A stretch of DNA of 64,000 bases, taken from NCBI GenBank assembly GCA_947375135.1, contig CANCER010000003.1, forward strand, positions 1-64,000, in the 5' to 3' direction. The stretch is from Comamonadaceae bacterium (lineage in GTDB: Bacteria; Pseudomonadota; Gammaproteobacteria; Burkholderiales; Burkholderiaceae_C). The notes under the pieces are model-generated. The model was not told the origin of the DNA. It searched no databases and saw only the letters and a program-made list of their open reading frames with translations. Below, piece by piece: positions 24,412 to 33,141 of this stretch. Each line of letters opens with the position of its first letter. Positions within the stretch are counted from its first letter, which is position 1. A program made the position numbers and the translations under genes.

Positions 24412-26601
24412 CTACCGGCCCCGCATAAACAGCGTATCGAGCTCGCGCAGACTGATCTGGCGCCAGGTGGGGCGGCCGTGGTTGCACTGGTCGCTGCGCT
24501 CGGTGGCTTCCATGTCGCGCAGCAAGCCGTTCATTTCTTCGATGGTGAGGCGCCGGTTGGCGCGCACCGCGCCGTGGCAGGCCATGGTGGCGAGCAGTTC
24601 GTTTTGCGCGCGCTGGATGACGGTGCTGGCTTCGTGTTGGCCGAGTTCAGCCAGCACGCTGCGCGCCAGTTCGATGGCATCGCCTTGCGCCAGGGCGCTA
24701 GGTACGGCGCGCACGGCCAGGGTTTTGGGCGAGAAGGGGGTGATTTCCAGGCCCAGGCGGTGCAGGGTTTCGGTGTGGGCCTCGGCGGTGGCCACCTCGA
24801 TGGGGGTGGCGGCAAAGGTCATGGGGATGAGTAGGGGTTGGCTGGCGAGGCCTTGCAGCAGGCCCTGGGCGGTGCTGGCACTGCCCAGCTGGTTTTTGAG
24901 CCGTTCGTAGACGATGCGTTCGTGCGCGGCATGCATGTCCACCACGATGAGGCCCTGGGCGTTTTCCGCTAGGATGTAGACGCCTTGCAATTGCGCGAGG
25001 GCGCGGCCCAGGGGCCAGTGGTCTTGCGGCTGGGCCACTGCATTGGAGGCAACCGTGTCTGCGCTGGCACTTTCACCTTCTCCGGGCCGGAGTCCGGGCG
25101 GCAGAGCGCTTTGCTCCGTGTCCCCCGCCTGCTGCGCAGGCTCCTCCTTTACCTGCGCAAAGCGCTCTGCCGCCCGGACTCCTGTGTCTGTTGCAGGCGT
25201 GCTCCAGGGGGCTGTTGATGCGTTCGGTAAGGCGGTATCGCCACTGCGCTGCCACAACGCGCCGAGTTCACTGACGCGGTGGCCGCCTTCGGGCTGCCTG
25301 CTGAACTGCATGCCGGGTTGCGCGGAGTACATGGGGGTGGCCGGTGCGCGGGAGGGTGTGAGTCCGAAGGCGCTGGCAGTTGGCGTGGCGCCGCCTCGGC
25401 TGTCGAACGCCGAACTGCTGGCATTGCCTGTGCCTGGCGCCTGCGCATCAGCGCTATCGCCGCTCCCCGCTGCCGCTGCAGCCGCTGCGTCAGCCGCCGC
25501 CTGCGCCCTGGGCACCGCCAGTGCATCTTCCACCGCATGGCGAATGGCTTGGTGGACCTCGCGGCTGTCGCGAAAGCGTACTTCGATTTTGGTCGGGTGT
25601 ACGTTCACGTCTACCCGCGTCGGGTCCATGGCCAGGTAGAGCGCGTAGACCGGTTGGCGGTGGCCGTGCAGCACGTCTTCATAGGCGCTGCGTGCGGCGT
25701 GCGTGAGCACCTTGTCGCGCACAAAGCGGCCATTTACATAGGCGAACTGCTGGTCGGCGCGTGAGCGTGCAGCGTCCGGAATGCCGGCGCGGCCCCAGAC
25801 GCGAAAGTTGGCGGGCGTATCGCTGCCCGGCAGTTGCGAGGCCTTGCGGCCCGACCAGTTGACGCGAATGCTTTGGGCCACAAAGTCCTCACCCATGACA
25901 TCGCGCAGGCGCTGATCCAAGGCGTCCAGGTGGTTGGTGGTCACGCTGTCCAGGTCGGCACCTGCGCCGAAGCCTGCACATTTGCGCCACTGCTCCACCA
26001 GCTTGCCTTCGTGCCAGATCGCAAAGCCCACATCCGGGCGGGCCAGGGCGTGGCGGCGCACGGACTCAATGCAATGCGCCAGCTCGGTGGCGTCGGTTTT
26101 CAAAAACTTGCGGCGTGCCGGGGTGCTGTAAAACAGCTCCTTCACCTCGACCGTGGTGCCGGTGCTGCGCGCTACGGGGCTGAGTTCACCGGTGCGGCCG
26201 TCGAGCAGAAAGGCTTCGCTGATTCCTTGCGCGCGCGACAGGATGGCGCAGTCGGCAATGGCGTTGATGGCGGCCAGCGCCTCGCCTCTAAAGCCCATGG
26301 TGGCCACCGACTCCAGGTCTTGCAGGCTGCCGATCTTGCTGGTGGCGTGGCGGCGCAATGCAATGGGCAACTCCTCGCGCGGAATGCCCAGGCCGTCGTC
26401 CTCCACGCTGATCAGGCGCACACCACCGGCCAGCAGGCGCACCGTCACCTGGGTGGCACCGGCGTCCAGTGCGTTGTCCACCAGCTCGCGCACCACGGAG
26501 GCCGGGCGTTCCACCACCTCGCCCGCTGCAATTTGGCTGATCAGTTCGTCGGGCAGGTCACGGATGGGGCGGCGGGGGGAGGGGTGTTGGGCGTCGTTCA
26601 C
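24412..26601 (-). CDS. mutL: DNA mismatch repair protein
   Basis: This 729-residue GHKL ATPase couples MutS mismatch recognition to strand incision. ATP-binding motifs are LVDNALDAGATQ, DDGLGI and TMGFRGEALAAI, all in the first ~120 residues; the transducer domain continues to ~340. A long linker (about 360-525) is followed by the dimerisation domain (~525-729), including VVDMHAAHERIVYERLK and ACHGAVRANRRLT. I do not see the DQHAxxERxxYE endonuclease variant with a CPHGRP motif intact; NHGRPTW is present near the end. The linker contains a strikingly palindromic DNA segment, noted separately. It converges with fdhD and is divergent from the dedA gene. Confidence 0.97.
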   Translation of the reverse strand: MNDAQHPSPRRPIRDLPDELISQIAAGEVVERPASVVRELVDNALDAGATQVTVRLLAGGVRLISVEDDGLGIPREELPIALRRHATSKIGSLQDLESVATMGFRGEALAAINAIADCAILSRAQGISEAFLLDGRTGELSPVARSTGTTVEVKELFYSTPARRKFLKTDATELAHCIESVRRHALARPDVGFAIWHEGKLVEQWRKCAGFGAGADLDSVTTNHLDALDQRLRDVMGEDFVAQSIRVNWSGRKASQLPGSDTPANFRVWGRAGIPDAARSRADQQFAYVNGRFVRDKVLTHAARSAYEDVLHGHRQPVYALYLAMDPTRVDVNVHPTKIEVRFRDSREVHQAIRHAVEDALAVPRAQAAADAAAAAAAGSGDSADAQAPGTGNASSSAFDSRGGATPTASAFGLTPSRAPATPMYSAQPGMQFSRQPEGGHRVSELGALWQRSGDTALPNASTAPWSTPATDTGVRAAERFAQVKEEPAQQAGDTEQSALPPGLRPGEGESASADTVASNAVAQPQDHWPLGRALAQLQGVYILAENAQGLIVVDMHAAHERIVYERLKNQLGSASTAQGLLQGLASQPLLIPMTFAATPIEVATAEAHTETLHRLGLEITPFSPKTLAVRAVPSALAQGDAIELARSVLAELGQHEASTVIQRAQNELLATMACHGAVRANRRLTIEEMNGLLRDMEATERSDQCNHGRPTWRQISLRELDTLFMRGR
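25090..25181. repeat. In-frame palindromic element in the mutL linker
   Basis: Two perfect 25-base arms at 25090-25114 and 25157-25181 are exact reverse complements (outer end GAGTCCGGGCGG, inner end GCGCTTTGC). They are separated by a 42-base loop that itself contains GCCTGC/GCAGGC (25127-25132 and 25136-25141). The stretch encodes part of the variable linker (about residues 474-504, around RAAERFAQVKEEPAQQ and ALPPGLRPGE) without breaking the frame. A perfect stem this long inside a coding region is not explained by protein constraint. Confidence 0.85.
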
Positions 26602-26657
26602 CAGGGCATTTTAGGGCGCCCCGTAGCTGTCACGCCGCACAGGGATAATCCGTGCCT

Positions 26658-27302
26658 ATGGACTTTCTTCCCCAACTTCTCGATTTCGTTCTGCATGTAG
26701 ACAAGCACCTGGAGCTGTTTATCCAGAACTACGGCCTGTGGGTCTATGCGCTGTTGTTCCTGGTCATTTTTGTGGAAACCGGCGTGGTCGTCATGCCCTT
26801 TTTGCCGGGCGACTCGCTGCTGTTCGTGGTGGGCGCCATGTGCGGCACCGGGCTGATGCATTACGGCTGGGCTGTGGGCCTGCTGCTGGCGGCGGCCATT
26901 CTGGGCAACCAGAGCAATTACACGATTGGCCGCTTCATTGGTCCCAAGGTGTTCCAGTGGGAGGACTCGCGCTGGTTCAACAAAAAGGCCTTTAACCAGG
27001 CCCACGCTTTTTATGAAAAATACGGCGGCATCACCCTGGTGGCGGCGCGCTTCATGCCTTTTTTGCGCACCTTCGCGCCCTTTGTGGCCGGTGTGGCGCA
27101 GATGACGCGCGCCCGCTTTGTGCTGTTTGATGTGCTGGGTGGCACGCTGTGGGTGGTGGGCATCGTCAGCATCGGCTACTTCTTTGGCAACATTCCCTGG
27201 GTCAAGCTGCATCTGGACAAGATCATCTGGGCCATGATTCTGATCCCCGGCGTGGTGATCCTTCTGGGTGCCTGGAAGTCGCGCAACAAAGCCGCCGCAT
27301 GA
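26658..27302 (+). CDS. DedA family membrane protein
   Basis: This 214-residue inner-membrane protein has the DedA/SNARE-associated domain. Landmarks are VIFVETGVVVMPFLPGDSLLF with its acidic residue, the FxGR-like YTIGRFIGPKVF, EKYGGITLVAARFMPFLRTF and GVAQMTRARFVLFDVLGG. Members act as undecaprenyl-phosphate or other lipid scramblases/flippases and affect envelope homeostasis. ATG 26658 is preferred; a GTG lies six bases upstream. The stop overlaps the start of the MFS gene (ATGA). Confidence 0.93.
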   Translation: MDFLPQLLDFVLHVDKHLELFIQNYGLWVYALLFLVIFVETGVVVMPFLPGDSLLFVVGAMCGTGLMHYGWAVGLLLAAAILGNQSNYTIGRFIGPKVFQWEDSRWFNKKAFNQAHAFYEKYGGITLVAARFMPFLRTFAPFVAGVAQMTRARFVLFDVLGGTLWVVGIVSIGYFFGNIPWVKLHLDKIIWAMILIPGVVILLGAWKSRNKAAA

Positions 27303-28504
27303 GCTTTTCTACCGCTGTTGTGCAGCCTTTGGGCCTGCGCATGCCGCAGCACCGTCGCGTGTTTGCCTGCTTTTTTCTGTATGCGTTTTGCATGGGCGGC
27401 TTCTTTCCGCGCCTGGCCGAGATCCAGCGCGCCATGGGGGTGGGCGAGGGTGCGCTCGGCCTGGCGCTGATTGGCGTGGCCGCCGGTACCTTGATTTCGC
27501 TAACCTTTGGCGCGCATGTCATCGAGCGCATGGGCCACCGCCGCACGCTGCTGGGGCTGCTGCCCGCCTTGCCGCTGTTTTATGCCGCCGCCGCGCATGC
27601 GCCCACGCCGCTGGTGATGTTTGCCTGTCTGTTCCCCGCCGGCATTCTGGTGGGTGCGGTGGAGGTGGTGGTGAATCTGGAGGCCGACCGCGTGGAGCAC
27701 CTCAGCGGGCGGCGCATCATGAACCGTTCGCATGCCTTCTGGAGCATCGGCTTCTTCAGCGCCTCGGCCATGGGTGCGCTCATGGCCTACCTGGGTGTCA
27801 GCCCGCAATTGCATCTGGGCGGTGTCGTGCTCTTGTGCATGGCGGCCACGGTGCTGCTGCTGGGCAAGTTCGAGGCAGCCCCTGTGCGCGAGGCCGACCA
27901 CAGCCACGCCGATGCCCAGCCGCCGCGCTTTGCCACACCCTCGGCCGCGATTCTGGTGCTGGTGGTGGTGACGCTGCCGGCCATGGTGCTCGAAGGGGCG
28001 GGCTTTGACTGGTCTGCCATCTACATGCGCGATGTGTTTGGTGTATCGGCATTTTGGGGTGGCGTGGCTGTGGCCAGCGGCGCTGCCGCGCAGGCCCTGA
28101 TGCGCTACTTTGCCGATGGCTTTGTCGAGCGCCACAGTCCGGTCTTTGTGGCGCGCGCACTGCTCAGCGTGCTGGCGCTGGGCGATGTGCTGGTGGCGGT
28201 GTCCCCTTCGCCCTGGGTTTCCCTGCTGGGCTTTGCCCTCTTGGGTGTGGGCAGCAGCGCCATCTTCCCGCTGGCCATGTCGGCCGCCGCGCAGCGCGCC
28301 GACCGGCCTTCTACGGTGAACGTGGCTTCGCTGGCGCAAACCGCCTTCGTCTCCTTCCTGCTGGCGCCACCCCTGCTGGGCTTTGTGGCGCAGAGCTTCG
28401 GCATCCGCTGGTCCTTCGGCATTGCGCTGCCGCTGGTGATTGCCAGCCTGTGGCTGGCGCGGGTGGTGGGGGCGTCGGCCGTTCGCGCGCGCGCTGCGGC
28501 TTAG
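27299..28504 (+). CDS. MFS transporter
   Basis: The 401-residue protein has about twelve membrane segments in two halves. A charged loop after segment 2 (VIERMGHRRTLLG) matches MFS motif A, and a His-rich central loop (EADHSHADAQPP) separates the halves. It resembles the sugar/YbjJ-like branch of MFS, with GGFFPRLAEIQRAMG near the N-terminus. The substrate is unknown. It is translationally coupled to the dedA gene upstream. Confidence 0.85.
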   Translation: MSFSTAVVQPLGLRMPQHRRVFACFFLYAFCMGGFFPRLAEIQRAMGVGEGALGLALIGVAAGTLISLTFGAHVIERMGHRRTLLGLLPALPLFYAAAAHAPTPLVMFACLFPAGILVGAVEVVVNLEADRVEHLSGRRIMNRSHAFWSIGFFSASAMGALMAYLGVSPQLHLGGVVLLCMAATVLLLGKFEAAPVREADHSHADAQPPRFATPSAAILVLVVVTLPAMVLEGAGFDWSAIYMRDVFGVSAFWGGVAVASGAAAQALMRYFADGFVERHSPVFVARALLSVLALGDVLVAVSPSPWVSLLGFALLGVGSSAIFPLAMSAAAQRADRPSTVNVASLAQTAFVSFLLAPPLLGFVAQSFGIRWSFGIALPLVIASLWLARVVGASAVRARAAA

Positions 28505-29005
28505 GGGACGGCTATGCAAACGGGGGCTTGGGCGCATCCATGTCGGTGCTTAGTGTTTTTTTGCTTTGGCAGCGACGGTTTGCTCCACAGCGGTCATCGA
28601 AAGTAAAGAACTTTGGTCAGGATCCGACCCACTGCGGTCATGGGATCTGAGCCCCGGTTGATTGACAACTACCGATCACGCTAGCCGTTCCCTGGATGGC
28701 TAATTCATTGGCCTTTATAACCGTCTGTGGTGGGACTCAACGTGCAAAATTCGGAACACCTCGATCTTTGAGACCTGAACTTTGCATCCATTGCGCTAAA
28801 CGCTTTGCGATTTCTGCTATCCAGAGCTACAAAAAATGGAGACCGTGGTTGCATTTCTAGCTTCCTGAGCGACCACGCCCTGTCCCCAATCCAGATAGGC
28901 TTGAATCAGTGTGTTTTCTACGCCAATTTTGAGTCCAACGAATGCTATGCTAGGCGCCGCTACTGCCAAAATGAGCGAATATATGAGTCGTAAATAGGTT
29001 GATCA
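28505..29005. other. Gene-free, AT-richer boundary of the polysaccharide region
   Basis: This 500-bp interval holds no frame with recognisable similarity on either strand. Base composition drops from the surrounding high G+C to a visibly more balanced mix near 28650. It stays so through the following three glycosyl genes, which suggests the edge of transferred DNA. A TTGACA at 28661-28670 is present without a convincing -10 partner. Short fragments may be decayed genes but I cannot assign them. Confidence 0.5.
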
Positions 29006-29541
29006 ATGCGAGCTTTGATTTGCGGAATCGGCGGTCAGGATGGTGGCTACTTGGCCAAGTTTCTTCTCGACAAGGGATATGCGTTGTATGGCACGTCACG
29101 CGATATCCACCTTATGTCGGATCGTGGGCTACATGCTCTGAACATTGCAGACCAAGTTGTATTGCGTTCGATGGCGATTAATGATTTTCGAAGTGTGCTC
29201 ACGGTGCTCGCCGAAGTACAGCCTGACGAGGTCTATAACCTAGCCGGCCAAAGTTCGGTTGGTTTGTCCTTTGAACAGCCCGTTGAAACCATGGAAAGCA
29301 TTGCCATTGGCACTCTCAACTTACTGGAGGCCATCCGCTTTCTGAACCCCGCCATTCGCTTCTACAACGCGAGTGCTATGGCGACATGGGCAATGCGCTT
29401 GCCGATGAAAACCCTGCTTTCAGACCACGTAGCCCCTATGCTGTTGCCAAGGCCACCGCTTTTTGGCAAGTAGCCAATCATCGAGAAGTTTACAAATTGC
29501 ACGCCAGCAGTGGAATACTGTTCAATCACGAGTCACCCCGG
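29006..29541 (+). pseudogene. gmd: GDP-mannose 4,6-dehydratase, frameshifted and 3'-truncated
   Basis: The first ~120 codons read as Gmd: Rossmann motif GIGGQDGGYLAKFL, then SMAINDFRSVL, EVYNLAGQSSVGLSFEQPVE and IRFYNAS. At about 29375 the frame breaks; the expected continuation (ECYGDMGNALADENPAF-like) resumes in another frame, so the serine-containing active-site segment is lost. The pattern fits a deletion of about 10 bp between short GCGAG repeats. The second frame continues through RSPYAVAKATAFW, with the catalytic Tyr and Lys, to FNHESPR. There Gmd similarity ends and a glycosyltransferase begins. Gmd normally has about 320-350 residues. Confidence 0.85.
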
Positions 29542-30624
29542 TACGGCTATCAGCTCGCAACTGGGCTGATGGCGCAGGAAGGTCTTGAGGTTGACTACTT
29601 TTACGGTGCATTTTGGGACAAGCAACTGCGCGACTCACCCTCAGGTGCCCTCGCGGCCTCGCTGCCTTGGCTGCGCCGTCACGTGCCCTATTCCTACGAA
29701 CTCCGGCGATGGCTTCAGAATTCGCGGTTTCATCATGGGGTCAAACTCAGGAAATTTGACCTCTACCATGAACCCAATATCCTGGCACTTGGCTTTGATG
29801 GCCCCACCGTTATCACTGTGCACGACTTATCATGGATTCGACATCCGGAGGCTCACCCGGTGGAGCGTGTCAAGGCAATGAATCGCTATTTTGAAAGTGG
29901 CCTGCGTCGGGCGGCAGCACTTATCACTGATTCTGCTTTCGTAAAGCAGGAGTTAATCGAGGTTTTTGGAATAAAACCTAACCTTATTTTTCCTATCGCG
30001 CTGGGTGTAGATGCACAATTCAAACCGTTGTCCCCCACGCAAACTCAAGAAGTCCTAAGTCGCCACCAACTGTTGCATGGCAACTATTTTCTGGCCGTTG
30101 GGACGCTTGAGCCACGTAAGAATCTTTCACTGGCACTCAAAGCCTACCTGCAGTTGCCAACTGCTATTCGAGAGCGAAATCCGCTGGTGCTGATTGGCAT
30201 GAAGGGGTGGCACACAACTGCACTGGAACAATTGATTGAGTCACTGGTGCGCAATGGGCAGGTACGCCAACTCGGTTACTTGGCACGTGCCGACCTTGCG
30301 GTATTGATGGCAGGCGCTTTGGCACTGGTGTATCCCTCTGTATATGAAGGGTTCGGCTTGCCGCCACTGGAAGCCATGGCCTGTGCCACGCCAGTCATTT
30401 GCGCCAATTCGTCTTCGCTGCCGGAAGTAGTTGGAGAAAGCGGTGTATTGATTGACCCCCATGACGATCAAGCACTTGCCAATGCCATGGTGCGTATGTC
30501 CGAAGATAGACACTGGAGAGCAGGACTGGCTTGCCTTGCCATTGAACGGGCTGCTTCACTGACCTGGACGCGTTGTGTAGAAAAGACCATGGCCGTCTAT
30601 CGATCGATAGCCTCAGTTCACTGA
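29539..30624 (+). pseudogene. GT4 glycosyltransferase missing its N-terminus, fused to gmd remnant
   Basis: From YGYQLATGLM onward the frame is a GT-B, family 4-like glycosyltransferase. It has HDLSWIRHPEAHPV, YFLAVGTLEPRKNLSLAL in the donor domain, LGYLARADLAVLMAGA, and the nucleotide-sugar site YPSVYEGFGLPPLEAMACAT. The usual first strand and glycine-rich turn (about 15-20 residues) is absent. The frame is instead continuous with the second reading frame of the broken gmd, open from about 29386. A hybrid polypeptide could be made from ATG 29386, but activity is doubtful without the N-terminal strand. A complete GT4 gene follows after 12 bp. Confidence 0.75.
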
Positions 30625-30636
30625 GACAAAGAGCGC

Positions 30637-31782
30637 ATGCGAATTCTTCACTTTTTCAAGACTTCCTTCCCTGATTCTATGGGCGGCACTGAGCAAGTCA
30701 TCAACCAGATAGCACGCGGAGCGAATCTTTTGGGGGTGGATACCGATGTTTTATCGCTCACGTCTAACGGCAGCGCCGCGACGATCGAAATTGACGGTTA
30801 CCAGGCCCACCGTGTCAGACTGAATTTTGAGATCGCATCTACCGGGTTTTCGTTGTCCGCCTTTCCGCGTTTTGCCGAGCTGGCCAAGAAAGCCGATGTC
30901 ATTCACTACCACTACCCCTGGCCATTTATGGATGTGGTCCACTTTGCAACTGGAGTTAAGAAGCCAACGGTAGTGACCTACCACTCGGACATCATCCGAC
31001 AAGCCAGTTTATTGGTGCTCTATCGCCCCTTGCAACAGCGATTTCTTGCCAGCGTTGACAAAATCGTCGCCACATCCTCCAATTATGTTGAGTCGAGCAA
31101 AGTGCTGGGTCAATATGAAAGCAAGGTCAGCGTTATTCCGATCGGTCTGGACAAATCCACCTATCCAGAACCAGGAAAGGAAAAACTGAACTACTGGCGG
31201 CAGAAGTTAGGTAATAAGTTTTTTTTATTTGTTGGCGTCCTGCGATATTACAAAGGACTTCATATCTTGCTTGAGGCAGCGCAAGGCTTAGATTATCCGA
31301 TTGTTATCGTTGGAGCTGGCCCGATAGAACAAGCGCTAAAAAACCAGGCTAGAGCACTGTCACTTTCAAATATTTATTTTTTAGGGTATTTGCCCGATAC
31401 AGACAAAGTCGCATTGTTGATGTTGTGCTTTAGCGTTCTGTTTCCATCCCACTTGCGCTCTGAAGCTTTTGGTATTGCGCTGCTAGAAGGCGCCATGTAT
31501 GGCAAGCCAATGATTTCCAGCGAGATTGGAACCGGTACAACCTACATCAATATCGCCAATGACACAGGTTTGGTCATCCCCCCCAGCGATCCCCTCGCTT
31601 TGAGACTGGCCATGCGCTACCTCTGGGAGCATCCACAAGAGTCGGCGGCAATGGGAGAGCGGGCTGCCAAGAGGTACTGGAGCCATTTCACGGCGGAGAA
31701 AATGGTGCGCTCATATGTAGACTTGTACCAAGAAATCGCCGCTTGCGGTTCGCAAAGTAGGAATGAGAAGAGGGGAAGATAA
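30637..31782 (+). CDS. GT4 family glycosyltransferase
   Basis: This 381-residue retaining GT-B enzyme is probably cytoplasmic or membrane-associated. The N-terminal domain starts MRILHFFKTSFPDSMGGTEQ with the glycine-rich acceptor loop. VTYHSDI and SSNYVESSKVL follow, then FLFVGVLRYYKGLHILLEAA, and the donor-site stretch FPSHLRSEAFGIALLEGAMYG with its E-x7-E pattern. Sugar and acceptor are unknown. It stands alone on the plus strand next to decayed genes, and its lower G+C differs from the minus-strand operon opposite, which suggests separate acquisition. Confidence 0.9.
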   Translation: MRILHFFKTSFPDSMGGTEQVINQIARGANLLGVDTDVLSLTSNGSAATIEIDGYQAHRVRLNFEIASTGFSLSAFPRFAELAKKADVIHYHYPWPFMDVVHFATGVKKPTVVTYHSDIIRQASLLVLYRPLQQRFLASVDKIVATSSNYVESSKVLGQYESKVSVIPIGLDKSTYPEPGKEKLNYWRQKLGNKFFLFVGVLRYYKGLHILLEAAQGLDYPIVIVGAGPIEQALKNQARALSLSNIYFLGYLPDTDKVALLMLCFSVLFPSHLRSEAFGIALLEGAMYGKPMISSEIGTGTTYINIANDTGLVIPPSDPLALRLAMRYLWEHPQESAAMGERAAKRYWSHFTAEKMVRSYVDLYQEIAACGSQSRNEKRGR

Positions 31783-32095
31783 CGCAAAACGGATCTTCAA
31801 CGGCGAGTTCTTGTGGCGGAGGACTTTTTGACCCCACATGCCGGCACTCACTGACACGACGCAATTTGGCTGAAACCTTTGCGTCGGGCTAGTTTCCTGA
31901 TCGCAGGGTGGGTCACCAGAAATCGGCAACCTGGGGCAAAATCGTGCCGGTGCCAACACCGAAAAGCTGACCGTCCTTCCTGGGGCATTTTGGGTGGCCA
32001 TCAGTCGAGCAGTTTGGAGTGGTGTTCGGGGATGCCAGGCGATGGGTCGGTTGTGGAGCCAACCAGACATCGCTGCGCAGCTGGGAAGTCGAGCC
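31783..32095. other. Decayed interval, possible mobile-element debris
   Basis: No credible gene is seen on either strand. The minus strand contains stretches like GGGTCAAAAAGTCC and CGGCACGATTTTGCCCC that remind me of non-coding ends of IS21-type elements, but no transposase frame or terminal repeats can be shown. The interval separates an intact GT4 gene from a GT tail relic, consistent with insertion and deletion here. Confidence 0.3.
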
Positions 32096-32170
32096 GAGCC
32101 AAGATACAAGAGCCATTTCACCGCAGCTCAGATGGTTCGGTCTTATGAGGATCTGTTCGGTGAACTGCTC
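32096..32170 (+). pseudogene. C-terminal relic of a second GT4 glycosyltransferase
   Basis: The frame reads RYKSHFTAAQMVRSYEDLF, closely matching the C-terminus of the intact GT4 just upstream (RYWSHFTAEKMVRSYVDLY). No upstream coding part exists. It therefore looks like the leftover tail of a related glycosyltransferase, or of a duplicate whose body was deleted. It runs head-on into the stop of the minus-strand propeller gene at 32169. Confidence 0.7.
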
Positions 32171-33131
32171 ACGGGCCGCGCCGCGCCAGTACCTGGTCTA
32201 CATAGCTTTCTGTGAGGCTCACAACAGCGCAGTATTCGTCGTTTAAGCCGCAGGCCAAATGCCAGTGGGAATCCAAGAAAACCGCCGCGCTGGGATAAAT
32301 GACTTGGCCTACCGCTGGATTGAGTTTGGGCAATAACCGCTGCATCCCAGCCGGTGGCAACAGATCCAGGATTGCCGCGCCCTCCGGCAGGGGATTGAAT
32401 GGTGGCGTGGCCTGGAAGCGATAGACAGCGGCTTGATAGTCGATTGCCCCTTTAATATCCGAGATGAAGTGGCAAAAAGAATAGTAAGTGTCTCCCCGCC
32501 TGACTGGAGGGGCACCGCCTCGAAGTTGGCCAGGACCAGTCCGCGAGACCGCGCCTGTCTCGACTTCGTCGGCTACTGCGTACAGGAGGCTGCATTGGTC
32601 TTCGCGGACTCGCATGGCGATAGTGTGTGGGTCGGGGGCGTACACCACCCTGTCGAAGTCGCTGCCCAGGAACACCCAGTTTTTCTCAAGGTTTTGCCGG
32701 GGTGTCACTAGCTTGATTTCGCGGGCGACTTCAAGGGGAAGCAAAGTTGCCGGGTTGATCGGAACTAGAAATTGGTGATTGCGTGGCACGTGCCATCCAC
32801 TGTTGAAGTGCACGACCCATCGGCCGCCCACCGCATAGATTCGGGGGTCCGCGAACCAATTAGTGGCACGGTCGGAGAGGCTCGGCCCTTGCGGGAAGCG
32901 TATGTGGTCCGACAGCGCCACCTGGCTGCCCTCGATCACCTCCTGGTCTTCGTCGAGTAGGCAGGCGGCCAATCGGCGGCGCTGGTCAGCAAAGACGATG
33001 CGGTAGACAAGCAACCATCCCCCGGTGATTCTGAGCAATGCCGGATTGAAGCACCAGAGTTCCGGCCCACCAGCTAGATGCCGCCAGGGTGCGGGCACCA
33101 GGCTCCGGTTGTTAAAGATCTTCCAGCGCAT
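32169..33131 (-). CDS. Predicted five-bladed beta-propeller, GH43/GH130-like protein
   Basis: The 320-residue product begins MRWKIFNNRSLVPAPWRH. It contains repeated strand-rich units with propeller-like motifs: ELWCFNPALLRITGGWLLVY, WFADPRIYAVGGRWVVHF, KNWVFLGSDFDRVVYAPDPH and VIYPSAAVFLDSHWHLACG. The ADPR and KNW...PH pattern recalls GH130 phosphorylases and related propellers, but catalytic acids cannot be identified confidently. No signal peptide is seen. It is the last gene of the operon, 10 bp after the GT9 gene, and may trim or transfer sugars; that role is inference. Confidence 0.6.
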   Translation of the reverse strand: MRWKIFNNRSLVPAPWRHLAGGPELWCFNPALLRITGGWLLVYRIVFADQRRRLAACLLDEDQEVIEGSQVALSDHIRFPQGPSLSDRATNWFADPRIYAVGGRWVVHFNSGWHVPRNHQFLVPINPATLLPLEVAREIKLVTPRQNLEKNWVFLGSDFDRVVYAPDPHTIAMRVREDQCSLLYAVADEVETGAVSRTGPGQLRGGAPPVRRGDTYYSFCHFISDIKGAIDYQAAVYRFQATPPFNPLPEGAAILDLLPPAGMQRLLPKLNPAVGQVIYPSAAVFLDSHWHLACGLNDEYCAVVSLTESYVDQVLARRGP

Positions 33132-33141
33132 GGTTTGCTCG

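Noticed and set aside
31783..32095. An IS21-type insertion sequence
   Set aside because: Only short suggestive stretches; no terminal repeats, target duplication or transposase reading frame can be shown.
31711..32121. A 136-codon minus-strand frame in the decayed interval
   Set aside because: It overlaps the end of the intact GT4 gene and reads as low-quality mixed sequence; no transposase motif.
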